From Siphonodentalium dalli (Eukaryota > Mollusca > Scaphopoda > Gadilida > Siphonodentaliidae): a stretch of 64,000 bases of DNA. Made by a program: the position numbers and the translations under genes. The notes under the pieces are model-generated. The model made no database searches and was not told the origin of the DNA. It worked only from the letters and a program-made list of their open reading frames with translations. Shown one piece after another: positions 62,201 to 64,000 of this stretch; the stretch's first letter is position 1, and every line of letters begins with the position of its first letter. The stretch lies in contig CP136064.1 of assembly GCA_032622095.1 (NCBI GenBank), positions 259,573,863-259,637,862 on the forward strand. The letters run 5' to 3'.

Positions 62201-63138
62201 GTTCAAGTATTTATCGACCTATTTCAATACCGAGAACATTTCAAAAGCGAATATTATTACAGTAATGCCCTAAATAATCGACTCCTTAACCACAGCAGAA
62301 TTATGGGTAATTTTTCAGGATTTGGTCGGAAATATGGCTTGTTGCCATTCATCGGAAAGCTATCTCCGATGAATGGCAACAAGCCATATTTCCGACTAAA
62401 TCCTGAAAAATTTCCCATAATTCTGCTTTGGTTAACCCTTTACCCAACAAACCGGCCAAAACCGGCCAAATAAAGCTTCAACAGCCTAAAATATCTTCGG
62501 TCTGTCTCAATAGAACCATACAAATATGGATATCATTGGAACCGGCTCCTTGACCACATTGTGATAGTTACAGTTAGCCCTGTGCCAATGCATTCTCTTA
62601 TATATGCGAGTCGACCATAGGTCGCCTCGCATATATAAGAGAATGCATTGGCCTAAAAAAAATCTTTTTTTAACACTTTTTACCATTTTTTCTTACATTC
62701 TTTAACAATTTTATAATTTTTAATGTGTTAAGCCAATGCATTCTCTTATATATGCGAGGCGACCTATGGTCGACTCGCATATATAAGAGAATGCATTGGC
62801 ACAGGGCCATTCTGTTGGGTAAAGGGTTAAGGAGTTGATTATTTAGGGCATTACTGTAGGTTAGTTTGGATTGCAAACGGCCATGTGGCTTTAATTATTC
62901 CTCTTTGCTACAAGTTTATACTGCACCTTGGACACAAAATTTGAAAATAAATTATCCAAATTATTATTTTGTTCACAAATATTTATGATTTGTTTTCAGA
63001 GATGGTGTCATAAGTAAAAAGGAGATGAAAGAGTACTTCATCCGAGCCAATTCTCATGCCTTACGAAACAGCTTCAAACATGACTTTCATGAAATCACAT
63101 ACTTCAAACCAACGTTCTGTATTCACTGTACTGGCCTG
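23146..63138 (+). CDS. RASGRP: RasGRP (CalDAG-GEF) gene, partial, 11 exons
   Basis: The spliced product is about 476 residues. In order it carries the end of RasGEF-N, the CDC25 catalytic domain (around [20 protein letters not shown] through GREPKTT), a linker, two EF hands and the start of a C1 domain. Family knowledge: RasGRPs load GTP on Ras/Rap at membranes, recruited by diacylglycerol through C1 and modulated by Ca2+ through the EF hands. Coding segments: 23146-23278, 31487-31624, 45751-45904, 50189-50362, 52257-52373, 54932-55029, 57437-57617, 58922-58999, 60263-60364, 61090-61205, 63000-63138. Phases agree at every junction. The 5' exons were not found and the C-terminus is beyond the window. 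Three exons have tandem-duplicated edges containing splice sites. The subtype (RASGRP1-4) is not resolved; an invertebrate single-copy orthologue is likely. Confidence 0.93.
23934..24378 (-). repeat. Possible tRNA-derived SINE head split by the A insertion
   Basis: On the - strand, TAGCTCAGTCGGTAAGGTGC (about 24351-24370) fits a Pol III A box and GGTCCGAGACC (23934-23944) is close to a B box. They lie on either side of the A element and in the right order. With A removed, spacing would be about 75 bp, longer than in a tRNA. Tentative. Confidence 0.35.
23952..24331. mobile_element. Family A MITE, long form
   Basis: CCTGTCATTTGCAGAATGAT to CAGGCACATAATCTCAGG. The spacer is shortened but both hairpins are recognisable. 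Confidence 0.83.
24594..25106. mobile_element. C3 MITE hosting a C1 insertion
   Basis: ACCCTTTCATGCTGGGAGGC and GATGCAGCAT, interruption, then AAGATCCTGGGTCAGTGTAT and hairpin remnants to CTCCAGTCATGGAAGGGTTAA (25106). Confidence 0.88.
24630..24911. mobile_element. C1 MITE nested in C3 at TTAA, hairpins partly deleted
   Basis: TTAA is present at 24630-24633 and 24908-24911. Removing 24634-24911 restores GCATTAAAGATCCTG of C3. The A/T loop and half of each hairpin are missing compared with 5785-6186. Confidence 0.93.
25150..25201. mobile_element. Family B MITE, smallest copy (52 bp)
   Basis: ACAGTAATGCTCTAAATAAT then, almost at once, ATTTAGAGCATTACTGT. Only the termini remain. Confidence 0.88.
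25265..25525. mobile_element. C2 MITE
   Basis: CCCTTTGAGTGCCAGGTCGA faces GGCACTCAAAGGGTTAA. Only one GCCAATGCATTCTC hairpin is left. The loop is extremely T-rich (25389-25435). Confidence 0.9.
25803..26042. mobile_element. A2 MITE with 8-bp target duplication
   Basis: CAAGCCTTGAAATAGGG faces CACTATTTCAAGGCTTG. AATGACCT lies at 25795-25802 and 26043-26050. Confidence 0.95.
26221..26375. mobile_element. Family A MITE, left half
   Basis: CAAGCCTCGAAATATTGTG, one hairpin (CTAGAGGGTGAATTTGGTG), then GGGAGACCTAGGATCAGATT, after which similarity ends. Confidence 0.83.
26385..26636. repeat. Family E repeat
   Basis: CGTCCATCCGTCCGTCCGTC and CGATGAAATTTGGTATGCAG are E signatures. It leads directly into the 26-bp array. 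Confidence 0.7.
26637..26897. repeat. 26-bp minisatellite, about 10 copies
   Basis: CACCATGGGGGTATCCCAGC plus ACCCGT per unit. The period is 26 (26640, 26666...). The unit has no stop in any + frame, which makes three overlapping open frames of 85-173 codons. These are artefacts of the array. Confidence 0.96.
27007..27066. repeat. 14-bp x 4 tandem repeat
   Basis: TTTACATCTACTAA repeated, with one T-to-G change. Confidence 0.9.
27109..27368. mobile_element. C2 MITE
   Basis: TTAACCCTTTCAGTGCCAGG faces CCTGGCACTGAAAGGGTTAA, with TTAA at both ends. One C-type hairpin is near the right end. CCGATCTCATCGGCCC forms a small stem near the left. Confidence 0.93.
27692..28256. mobile_element. Family F element, copy 1
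   Basis: A perfect hairpin centred near 27780 (GTCCAATATGACTTTTCACC arm, GACACACCAGTGTC centre) is followed by a non-palindromic tail with GGGAGTCCAATATGACTTTC twice. Copy 2 (36019-36572) is highly similar along its full length. Confidence 0.88.
28337..28503. mobile_element. Family B MITE, shortened palindrome
   Basis: ACAGTAATGCCATAAGTAAT to ACTTAGGGCATTAATGTA. The centre GGCTTGTTGCCATATT is asymmetric. Confidence 0.9.
28512..28704. repeat. 48-bp x 4 tandem array from family H
   Basis: CACAGAACGATTCCTATTCA and GGGAAGTGTTCAGATAATAA repeat every 48 bp. The following 28705-28760 (GTGGTCGTTTGTTGAACTTA) is the opposite arm of H, as at 49436-49460. Confidence 0.93.
29104..29395. repeat. Family E2 repeat with G17 run
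   Basis: TTATTATACCCCTGCAACGA, G run 29128-29144, TATACTGGAATCGG, then TTTGCACAGATATTTAGTAC. It parallels 7961-8290. Confidence 0.82.
29527..29682. mobile_element. Family B MITE, shortened palindrome
   Basis: ACAGTAATGTCCTAAATAAT faces ATTTAGGACATTACTG, with centre GTCGGAAATAAGCCATATTTCC. The C-to-T change near the left end is mirrored at the right end. Confidence 0.92.
29855..30244. mobile_element. C1 MITE, reverse orientation
   Basis: TTAACCCTTTACCCAACAGA at the left, GGGTAAAGGGTTAA at the right. Two complete inverted hairpins. Confidence 0.95.
30595..30994. mobile_element. C1 MITE, reverse orientation
   Basis: TTAA both ends. Nearly identical to 29855-30244 and 62432-62830. GAATCGAGCC/GGCTAGAATC in its left flank is a small hairpin (30551-30579). 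Confidence 0.95.
31487..31624 (+). CDS. RASGRP: RasGRP exon: FWISKFP segment
   Basis: Bounded by TTTTATTTTAG and the donor GTAAGT. It encodes [17 protein letters not shown] and then [14 protein letters not shown], matching the RasGRP stretch that begins '[FY]WI..FP' between RasGEF-N and the catalytic domain. It enters with one base of a codon and leaves with two (GT). A D element with nested MITEs starts 62 bp after the donor. The following intron is about 14 kb and contains the LINE. Confidence 0.9.
31721..32166. mobile_element. Family A MITE, long form, in D
   Basis: CAAGTCTGAGTTTAGTG faces CACTAAACTCAGGCTTG. Both hairpins and the full spacer (TTGGCAGACGACACATTGC) are kept. Confidence 0.92.
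32425..32851. mobile_element. C3 MITE in D
   Basis: TTAACCCTTTCAGCTGATGC to CCAATCATGAAAGGGTTAA. The loop contains reiterated TTTTTTCTTACATTCTTTAA units that expand its length. Confidence 0.92.
32915..33824. other. Intron sequence, with a 26-bp x 3 repeat at 33613-33689
   Basis: GTGGGTTGTAGGAGAGGGCT plus AACAGC occurs at 33613, 33639 and 33665. The 33180-33560 stretch is comparatively GC-rich with a 91-codon - strand frame lacking recognised motifs. I do not call it a gene. Confidence 0.6.
33825..34076. mobile_element. A2 MITE
   Basis: CATGCCTTGAAATAGTG faces CACTATTTCAAGGCTTG. The flanks AATAAGTG and AATAAGTT are an 8-bp target duplication with one mismatch. Both hairpins lost bases at the AGAGGG/CCCTCT step in a complementary way (CCCCAGGGGTGAATTT against AAATTTACCCCTGGGG). 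Confidence 0.93.
34113..34373. mobile_element. C3 MITE, degenerate
   Basis: TTAACCCTTCCATGACCGGA to GCTTCGCTCCCATCATGAA. The hairpins are mutated. Confidence 0.8.
34374..35596. other. Intron sequence with a CpG-rich hairpin at 34865-34974
   Basis: GAATCTTTTATCG...GGATATATTTCGC (34865-34911) is inverted at 34928-34974 around GAGAGCGTAGCTCGA. It is locally rich in CG compared with its surroundings. The rest shows nothing recognisable. Confidence 0.75.
35677..35888. mobile_element. Family B MITE in D
   Basis: ACAGTAATGCCCTAAATAAT to TTATTTAGGGCATTACTGTA, with near-complete arms. Confidence 0.92.
36019..36572. mobile_element. Family F element, copy 2, in D
   Basis: It interrupts D between GTTGCATAATA and TAATACTTATTGG, which are contiguous in the D copy at 32335-32350. 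ATAATA on both sides suggests a short target duplication. Confidence 0.9.
36652..36740. repeat. 21-bp x 4 array from D inner stem
   Basis: CATTCCACTTCTCCCTGATA plus A repeats every 21 bp, ending in AACCAAACAGGGAGAAGTGA. CTTCTCCCTGATAAC is the D stem sequence. Confidence 0.93.
36927..37080. repeat. 43-bp x 4 tandem array
   Basis: CATGGTTTGCAACACGTCCA and ATGGTTTAACAAATATTATT begin at 36929, 36972, 37015 and 37058. The last is diverged. Confidence 0.94.
37194..37333. mobile_element. Family B MITE, right arm deleted
   Basis: The left arm runs to CGGAAAGCTCTG, then GCTGTGGTTAAGGAGTC to GGATTACTGTA. It is similar in design to 4106-4245. Confidence 0.88.
37334..37745. repeat. 33-bp x 11 array from an E-type repeat start
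   Basis: GTGTCGACGTCCGGATTGAC plus TTATATACATATA repeats at about 33 bp from 37371 to 37714. The flanks CATACCATTGTATGGTAC and TCGTTCATCCGTCCATCCGT equal the E copy at 53168-53255, where the unit occurs once. 33 is divisible by three, so frames stay open on both strands. Confidence 0.94.
37763..38162. mobile_element. C1 MITE, complete
   Basis: TTAA both ends. CTTTACCCAACAGAAGGGCC and both inverted hairpins are intact. It is a good consensus copy. Confidence 0.95.
38245..38779. repeat. Family G repeat, copy 2
   Basis: GGTCAGCGCTGGACCGAAAT to GGCAAGTGGCAGCTCGAACC. The interior CAATCACCGGACAATAAAAT is shared with 18950. Confidence 0.88.
39025..40448. mobile_element. Family A MITE, long form, split by an E repeat
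   Basis: CAAGTCTGAGTTTAGTG faces CACTAAACTCAGGCTTG. The A spacer breaks after ATAGATTCTATTGCTTTT and resumes with TTTAGTTTCTCTATATCCC. Confidence 0.9.
39219..40192. repeat. Family E repeat with five internal units of about 172 bp
   Basis: It opens TATACGCCCTTTTGAAAAA and GGTCTGTCCGTCCGTCCGTC and closes GAGAGGGCGTATATTGCACG. TCCGGATGATAACTTTAGT or a variant begins at about 39313, 39484, 39655, 39828 and 40000. Each unit proceeds through AAATTTGGTATG and GAATTTGGGTTCCG to GAGTTATGCCCC. No protein-coding frame. Confidence 0.9.
40621..40871. mobile_element. A2 MITE
   Basis: AAGCCTTGAAATAGTGT faces CACTATTTCAAGGCTTG. The two hairpins are inverted copies with a single difference (CCCGC/CCCAC). 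No target duplication is visible at this copy. Confidence 0.92.
41167..41436. repeat. Family E repeat, left of the LINE
   Basis: CATATTATGTTATTGGTCCA, GTTTACTAGCACAAAATACA and AATGATAACTTTAGTAAGTC. It continues at 44107-44170 on the other side of the LINE. Confidence 0.85.
41437..44106 (-). mobile_element. 5'-truncated L1/Tx1-like non-LTR retrotransposon
   Basis: Read on the - strand, this has the 3' part of an ORF2 polyprotein, a 3' UTR, AATAAA (41461-41466 reversed) and an A tail of about 19 nt (T run 41437-41455). It is truncated at about 44100-44106 inside the fingers region of reverse transcriptase, the usual result of incomplete target-primed reverse transcription. It sits inside an E repeat: the host text GTTTAC / TAGCCCAAAATA resumes on either side. 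No clear target duplication was found. Confidence 0.93.
41817..44105 (-). pseudogene. LINE ORF2 fragment (reverse transcriptase and C-terminal zinc knuckle), one stop
   Basis: One long frame covers the reverse transcriptase core and C-terminus. In order it has [18 protein letters not shown], the catalytic [27 protein letters not shown], the active-site [10 protein letters not shown] (YADD at about 43455-43466), GLKINPSKC, and the C-terminal C-x2-C-x8-H-x4-C knuckle ([18 protein letters not shown], about 42150-42190). It is broken once, by TGA at 43173-43175 where a Trp codon would be expected. The endonuclease domain is missing. L1/Tx1 is judged from motif style only. Confidence 0.9.
44461..44772. 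mobile_element. Family A MITE, right part
   Basis: GATCAGATTGAAGTTCCCC, GAAGCCTAAGCAGAATGAAA, one hairpin (GGGTGAATTTGGTAATGCTA) and GCAAATGTCAGACACACTA. The first hairpin is absent. Confidence 0.83.
44822..45019. repeat. 25-bp x 8 tandem array
   Basis: TTGACAGCCACACACCGTTA plus ATCCG every 25 bp (44824, 44849, 44874...). Confidence 0.95.
45020..45750. other. Intron sequence without recognised features
   Basis: Apart from the pentamer run (about 45712-45733) forming the pyrimidine tract before the exon, nothing is recognised. Confidence 0.55.
45751..45904 (+). CDS. RASGRP: RasGRP exon: start of CDC25 catalytic domain
   Basis: The acceptor is TCATATGTAG, preceded by a TATCC pentamer run at about 45712-45733, and the donor is AAC|GTAAGT. 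It encodes 51 full codons including [20 protein letters not shown] and [12 protein letters not shown]. This is the diagnostic RasGRP start of the RasGEF domain (family: F[DN]HLEP.EL[AS]E.LTYLE). Confidence 0.95.
46346..46805. mobile_element. C4 MITE, second copy
   Basis: TGTGACCCGCCATATCAAAT to GGCGGGTCACA. The flanks CTATA and TATGG hint at a TA-type target. It is inserted in an A element, whose text resumes at 46806 (TATGGGAGACCTAGAATCAG). Confidence 0.93.
46806..47097. mobile_element. Family A MITE, right part, disrupted by C4
   Basis: GGGAGACCTAGAATCAGATT, a spacer with ATTATGCATTTTATCTTCTG, a collapsed hairpin and TATATCCAGGCTTGG. Confidence 0.83.
47272..47813. repeat. Family G repeat, copy 3, reverse orientation
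   Basis: GGTTCGCGCTGCCACTTGCC to TTTGGTCCACCGCGGACC. An extra inverted stretch (AATTCTAAAAGAATTTGGC) near the right end makes a local palindrome around 47700-47760. Confidence 0.88.
48040..48293. mobile_element. A2 MITE with perfect 8-bp target duplication
   Basis: CAAGCCTTGAAATAGCG faces ACTATTTCAAGGCTTG. GCTGTTAG lies at 48032-48039 and 48294-48301. Confidence 0.95.
48428..48892. mobile_element. Family A MITE, long form
   Basis: CAAGTCTGAGTTTAGAGTG faces GCACTAAACTGAGGCGTG. Point mutations are scattered and the spacer is complete. Confidence 0.9.
49033..49162. mobile_element. Family A MITE, left half, abutting H
   Basis: GGACATTTGCAGAATGAGGT, one hairpin, GTTTAGGCCTCGTCTCTGG, then H sequence. 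Confidence 0.8.
49163..49530. repeat. Family H foldback with B inserted at its centre
   Basis: GGGAAATGTTCAAATAATAA (49181) is inverted as TTATTGAACTTATAAATGTG (49440). ACTACTCGTCAGTGAGTATT follows. Related text lies at 8560, 28690-28760 and 63235-63330. Confidence 0.75.
49219..49433. mobile_element. Family B MITE, full palindrome
   Basis: ACAGTAATTCCCTAAGTAAT faces ACTTAGGGCATTACTGT. The arms run complete to the centre CGGAAAGATCTCGACGAGAG. Confidence 0.93.
49531..50188. other. Intron sequence, partial direct repeat
   Basis: AATAAAGGCTCCCGAAT...TTAGTATATA...AGTAATAT is found at about 49541-49600 and again at 49763-49825. No family recognised. Confidence 0.6.
50189..50362 (+). CDS. RASGRP: RasGRP exon: CDC25 domain, [15 protein letters not shown]
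   Basis: The acceptor is TTTTTTTCCAG and the donor AAG|GTGAGG. It has 58 codons in phase 0/0. It contains [20 protein letters not shown] and [14 protein letters not shown], core helices of the RasGEF catalytic fold. An upstream open frame from 49859 runs into the exon by chance. An A-family MITE starts 58 bp after the donor. Confidence 0.95.
50421..50829. mobile_element. Family A MITE, long form, near splice donor
   Basis: CAAGCCTTGAAATCGTTTG faces CAAACTATTCAAGGCTTG. The flanks ATCTGTGT and ATCAGTGT are an 8-bp duplication with one change. The hairpins are decayed, suggesting age. Confidence 0.88.
50870..51075. repeat. Family E repeat fragment
   Basis: CGGATAATATCTTCAG, ACAGGTCAAGTTTAAATAT, GAATTATGGCCCTTGT. 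Confidence 0.65.
51076..52256. repeat. Intron with ATGGCCACCAGCAGCCAT-type repeats
   Basis: CACAATCATGACCATACA-like sequence covers 51130-51530. From 51550, blocks with CATGGCTGCCTGCAGC, CATGGCCACCAGCAGCCATC and ATCTTGGATTTTACT recur every 150-170 bp (51630, 51783, 51950). The same blocks return at 52735, 53045 and 54600. Confidence 0.65.
52257..52373 (+). CDS. RASGRP: RasGRP exon: CDC25 domain, [14 protein letters not shown]
   Basis: The acceptor is TTGTTGTTTCAG and the donor AAA|GTATGT. It has 39 codons in phase 0/0. It encodes [20 protein letters not shown] and SALARLYKT. The [12 protein letters not shown] motif is close to invariant in RasGRPs and lies in the Ras-contacting part of the domain. 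Confidence 0.96.
52620..53165. repeat. Continuation of the ATGGCCACCAG repeat group
   Basis: CAGCAGCCATCTTGGATTTC (52748), TGTCATGGCTGTTGA twice (52684, 52880) and CACCAGTGGTCATCTTGGAT (53050). Non-coding. Confidence 0.65.
53166..53570. repeat. Family E repeat (CATAGTATGG subtype)
   Basis: GTTTACCCAACCATAGTATG, GTGTCATTGTCCGGATTGAC, TTCGTCCGTCTGTCTGTCTG, then two units with AACCAAATTTGGTATG and GAGTTATGGCCCTTTTT. It is the unexpanded counterpart of 37334-37745. Confidence 0.82.
53571..54931. other. Intron sequence; C3 remnant near 54270-54350
   Basis: A fragment with GTGTTGCAGCATTACAGATC and CCAGTGCATTCTCTTATATA is a C3 remnant. TCCATCTTGGATTTC blocks lie at 54540-54650. TTCAACATCAAAACTC...CGATCATAGTAATTTACTAT matches 38925-38970, a further dispersed repeat. 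Confidence 0.6.
54932..55029 (+). CDS. RASGRP: RasGRP exon with tandemly duplicated donor edge
   Basis: The acceptor is TTTGATTTCAG. The frame reads [20 protein letters not shown] and then FKIPIL, leaving TT of a split Leu codon completed by the next exon (A GGA ATT, then H-L-K-D-L). The donor chosen is the first GTAAGT (55030). The last 32 exon bases plus 10 intron bases are repeated seven more times downstream. In the exon frame TTG-TAA forms across each donor, so using any later donor would end the protein right after IPIL. The first donor is therefore the only productive one. Confidence 0.93.
55003..55331 (+). repeat. 42-bp x 8 tandem array carrying exon end plus splice donor
   Basis: Units begin at 55003, 55045, 55087, 55129, 55171, 55213, 55255 and 55297 and are essentially identical. 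Each holds exon sequence (TGTACAGGCTTCAAGATTCC...), the donor ATT|GTAAGT and TATTACAG, a possible weak acceptor. Donor GTs lie at 55030, 55072, 55114, 55156, 55198, 55240, 55282 and 55324. Near-perfect identity suggests recent expansion, or a collapsed or artefactual assembly. Long open frames on both strands here are shadows of a period divisible by three. Confidence 0.97.
55332..56249. other. Intron sequence; an unrecognised 85-codon frame
   Basis: A frame at 55685-55942 contains [20 protein letters not shown]. It shows no repeats and no family motif. It may be chance or a decayed transposon fragment. Nothing else is recognised. Confidence 0.5.
56250..56703. repeat. Tandem array of GAATATTACCCTACATGGT, about 21 copies, three unit lengths
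   Basis: Units of 19 (GAATATTACCCTACATGGT), 20 (extra T) and 24 bp (extra TGATT) are mixed. The last six are all the 24-bp form, pointing to the newest expansion at that end. Confidence 0.95.
56804..57339. mobile_element. C3 MITE with expanded A-rich loop
   Basis: TTAACCCTTCCAAGACTGGA to CCCGTCATGAAAGGGTTAA. The loop repeats TTGTTAAAGAATGTAAGAAA several times (56935-57120). The right shoulder has a second hairpin pair. Confidence 0.9.
57437..57617 (+). CDS. RASGRP: RasGRP exon: HLKDL segment
   Basis: The acceptor is TTCATTTCAG and the donor CGA|GTAAGT. One base completes the split Leu, followed by 60 codons beginning [20 protein letters not shown] and ending [12 protein letters not shown]. 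The family equivalents are G-V-H-L-K-D-L and [LV]-[EQ]-A-N-[KP]-D-L. A C3 MITE ends 97 bp upstream and a partial A element starts 39 bp downstream. Confidence 0.95.
57657..57905. mobile_element. Family A MITE, left half, 39 bp from a donor
   Basis: CAAGACTGAGAATAAGG, one good hairpin (GCTATCCCATATACCGGGCT centre), then TTAGGCCCCATCTTCTCTGG to TTCTCTATATTCCCGGG. Confidence 0.85.
57906..58225. other. Intron sequence before the 63-bp array
   Basis: No repeat or exon recognised. Confidence 0.5.
58226..58972 (+). repeat. 63-bp x 12 tandem array carrying splice acceptor plus exon start
   Basis: The anchor GACATTCGGTACA recurs every 63 bp exactly from 58238 to 58931. Each unit is 51 exon bases plus 12 intron bases (CCTCTTTTACAG). 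Potential exon starts are 58292, 58355, 58418, 58481, 58544, 58607, 58670, 58733, 58796, 58859 and 58922. The first copy (58229) has ACAT instead of ACAG and so lacks the acceptor. Read through in the exon frame, the acceptor translates as LPLLQ, and the array is an uninterrupted series of 21-residue repeats with few replacements (E/D, S/F, D/N). Confidence 0.97.
58922..58999 (+). CDS. RASGRP: RasGRP exon: [17 protein letters not shown], acceptor edge multiplied
   Basis: The minimal exon runs from the most 3' acceptor (CTCTTTTACAG, ending 58921) to ATG|GTGAGT and encodes 26 codons: [17 protein letters not shown] and then GREPKTTAM. The family equivalent is L-S-L-D-x-Y-x-T-E-D-[DE]-[IL]-Y, the end of the CDC25 domain. 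Eleven further copies of its 5' edge precede it, ten of them with an intact acceptor and all in the same frame. Longer forms of the exon would remain coding. A C3 MITE begins 18 bp after the donor. Confidence 0.93.
59018..59456. mobile_element. C3 MITE 18 bp downstream of a splice donor
   Basis: TTAACCTTTTCATGACGGGA to CGTCATGAAAGGGTTAA, TTAA at both ends. The loop has reiterated TTTTTCTTACATTCTTTAAC. Confidence 0.92.
59457..60262. other. Intron sequence without recognised features
   Basis: AT-rich, no repeat family and no exon-like segment. Confidence 0.5.
60263..60364 (+). CDS. RASGRP: RasGRP exon: proline linker before the EF hands
   Basis: The acceptor is ATTTTATTCCAG and the donor GAC|GTGAGT. 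It has 34 codons in phase 0/0. [20 protein letters not shown] and [14 protein letters not shown] match the RasGRP linker pattern P-x-x-P-x-K-P-V-V-x-x-x-W, then K-x-D-P and H-[IV]-x-x-[ML]-V. An A MITE with a perfect 8-bp target duplication is inserted 17 bp into the following intron. Confidence 0.94.
60390..60741. mobile_element. Family A MITE with perfect 8-bp target duplication
   Basis: CATGGCTTGAAATAGTG to ACAATCAAGGCTTG. TCAAGAAC lies at 60382-60389 and 60742-60749. The hairpins are eroded. Confidence 0.93.
61013..61089 (+). repeat. 77-bp partial duplication of the EF-hand exon start with its acceptor
   Basis: The unit holds 43 exon bases starting GCTGTTTTTAAGAACTA and 34 intron bases ending CTATTACTGCAG. 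It is repeated immediately downstream as the real exon start. The exonic differences are third-position changes. 77 is not a multiple of three, so use of the upstream acceptor (AG at 61011-61012) with read-through would shift the frame. The upstream copy is best called an exon fragment. Confidence 0.93.
61090..61205 (+). CDS. RASGRP: RasGRP exon: EF hand 1
   Basis: The acceptor is CTATTACTGCAG and the donor CCA|GTAAGT. It encodes [19 protein letters not shown] and [15 protein letters not shown]. The Ca2+ loop [12 protein letters not shown] has all canonical ligands (positions 1, 3, 5 and 12). The second EF loop starts at its end (D-T-N-Q) and is completed by the next exon. Confidence 0.95.
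61206..61670. other. Intron sequence without recognised features
   Basis: A run of ACAAACAAACAAATAAAC lies near 61523-61541. Nothing else was identified. Confidence 0.5.
61671..61923. mobile_element. C2 MITE
   Basis: TTAACCCTTTGAGTGCCAGG faces CCTGGCACTCAAAGGGTTAA, TTAA at both ends. GGCCGATATTATCGGCC stem at left, one C-type hairpin at right. Confidence 0.95.
62259..62857. mobile_element. Family B MITE split by a C1 insertion
   Basis: The left arm and most of the right arm run to GCTTTGGTTAA (62435). The B end resumes GGAGTTGATTATTTAGGGCA (from 62831) to CATTACTGTA. Confidence 0.95.
62432..62830. mobile_element. C1 MITE inserted in B with TTAA duplication
   Basis: TTAA at 62432-62435 and 62827-62830. 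B normally has a single TTAA here (GGTTAAGGAGTCG), so the TTAA is duplicated and the element proper is 62436-62826. Confidence 0.97.
63000..63138 (+). CDS. RASGRP: RasGRP exon: EF hand 2 and start of C1 domain
   Basis: The acceptor is TTGTTTTCAG and the donor CTG|GTATGT. It completes EF loop 2 ([12 protein letters not shown], canonical ligands) and continues [20 protein letters not shown]. It then gives [17 protein letters not shown], the start of a C1 zinc finger with the first His and the C-x2-C pair. The remainder of C1 lies in exons beyond the window. Confidence 0.95.
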
Positions 63139-63502
63139 GTATGTACAATTAACTTACCGCCCAGTTCATATAGAATGATGCTGGCTTACTGAATGATATC
63201 TACTGGCTGGAAAGTGATCTTAACATTTATGTACTAAATACTCATTGATGAGTAGTTTCTCGTAGGAAACGTTGAAATAATAAGTTAAAAAAACGAGTTG
63301 AACTTATTATCTGAACATTTCCCATTTATCAATATGAATTCTTCTGCACTTGTGTAATCATTTTGTCTGGCTGTCGTCTGCTCCTGTATCCTTAACATCC
63401 CTCCAAATGAACAATAGACCGTTCCAATGTATAGTTTGGGAGAATCCATTTAGTAACGAAAGTGTTAAGAGTTGTATTTCAAATCTAATATTTGTTGCTA
63501 AA
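63139..63502. other. Intron sequence with family H remnant
   Basis: AAATACTCATTGATGAGTAG, AATAATAAGTTAAAAAAACG and GTTGAACTTATTATCTGAAC (63235-63325) form an H foldback. The rest is unassigned. Confidence 0.65.
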
Positions 63503-64000
63503 AACATGGATTCTAAATGGTCGTGAGCTGCTAACTTTTGTTTTTGATTCACCAGCAGACGGTGAACACATTTATATGGACCATGTTGTTTTGTTGCTTT
63601 AACATGGATTCTAATTGGTTGTGAGCTGCTAACTTTTGTTTTTGATTCACCAGCAGACGGTGAACACATTTATATGGACCATGTTGTTTTGTTGCTTAAA
63701 CATGGATTCTAATTGGTCGTGAGCTGCTAACTTTGGTTTTGGATTCACCAGCAGACGGTGAACACATTTATATGGACCATGTTGTTTTGTTGCTTAAACA
63801 TGGATTCTAATTGGTCGTGAGCTGCTAACTTTTGTTTTTGATTCACCAGCAGACGGTGAACACATTTATATGGACCATGTTGTTTTGTTGCTTAAACATG
63901 GATTATAATTGGTTGTGAGCTGCTAACTTTTGTTTTTGATTCACCAGCAGACGGTGAACACATTTATATGGACCATGTTGTTTTGTTGCTTTAACATGGA
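63503..64000. repeat. 98-bp tandem array, at least 5 copies, continuing past the window
   Basis: ACATGGATTCTAATTGGTCG, TGAGCTGCTAACTTTTG, ACCAGCAGACGGTGAACACA and TATGGACCATGTTG repeat from 63504, 63603, 63701, 63799, 63897 and 63995. It lies in the intron after the C1-start exon. Confidence 0.95.

Noticed and set aside
2520-62876. Many short open frames containing [12 protein letters not shown] or [21 protein letters not shown]
   Set aside because: These are translations of A and C hairpins, which are stop-free by chance and occur in both orientations.

Overview
This 64-kb window is animal nuclear DNA. It is AT-rich, has spliced exons with GT/AG borders, and is crowded with foldback transposons and tandem arrays. 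GTCCGTCC-rich dispersed repeats, poly-C runs next to TTATTATACCCC motifs and an L1/Tx1-like LINE suggest a marine invertebrate. A mollusc or other lophotrochozoan is most likely, but this is inferred from repeat style and is not proven. No bacterial, CRISPR, rRNA or clear tRNA gene is seen.

The only host gene I recognise is a RasGRP (CalDAG-GEF) gene on the + strand. Eleven exons lie between 23146 and 63138. They encode about 476 residues: the end of the RasGEF-N region, the CDC25/RasGEF domain, two canonical EF hands and the first zinc ligands of a C1 domain. The reading frame is continuous across all ten junctions. The 5' exons and the C-terminus lie outside the window or were not recognised. 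The product would be a guanine-nucleotide exchange factor for Ras/Rap GTPases, responsive to Ca2+ and diacylglycerol.

The most striking feature is that three exons of this gene carry tandem duplications that each include a splice site. A 42-bp unit with the splice donor is present 8 times (55003-55331). A 63-bp unit with the splice acceptor is present 12 times (58226-58972) and keeps the coding frame throughout. A 77-bp unit with the acceptor of the EF-hand exon is present twice (61013-61089).

Layout: 1-23 kb has no recognised gene and holds satellites and nested MITEs. 23-63 kb is RasGRP exons in introns of 0.7-14 kb. 41.4-44.1 kb is a 5'-truncated LINE on the - strand, inside the third intron region. 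From 63.5 kb to the window end is a 98-bp tandem array.

Repeat family names used below are mine. A: double-hairpin MITE with 8-bp target duplications (hAT/Merlin/P-like). B: single-palindrome MITE with TA targets (Tc1/mariner-like). C1-C3: MITEs with TTAA targets and CCCTTT termini (piggyBac-like); C4 has the same interior with different ends. D: TIR element ending in CAGGGACCAGCCTAGAG, the source of several satellites. E: GTCCGTCC/GATAACTTTAG repeats. F: large-hairpin element. G: TTTGCCAAATG element. H: GTTCAGATAATAAG foldback. Many are nested, giving a readable order of insertion.
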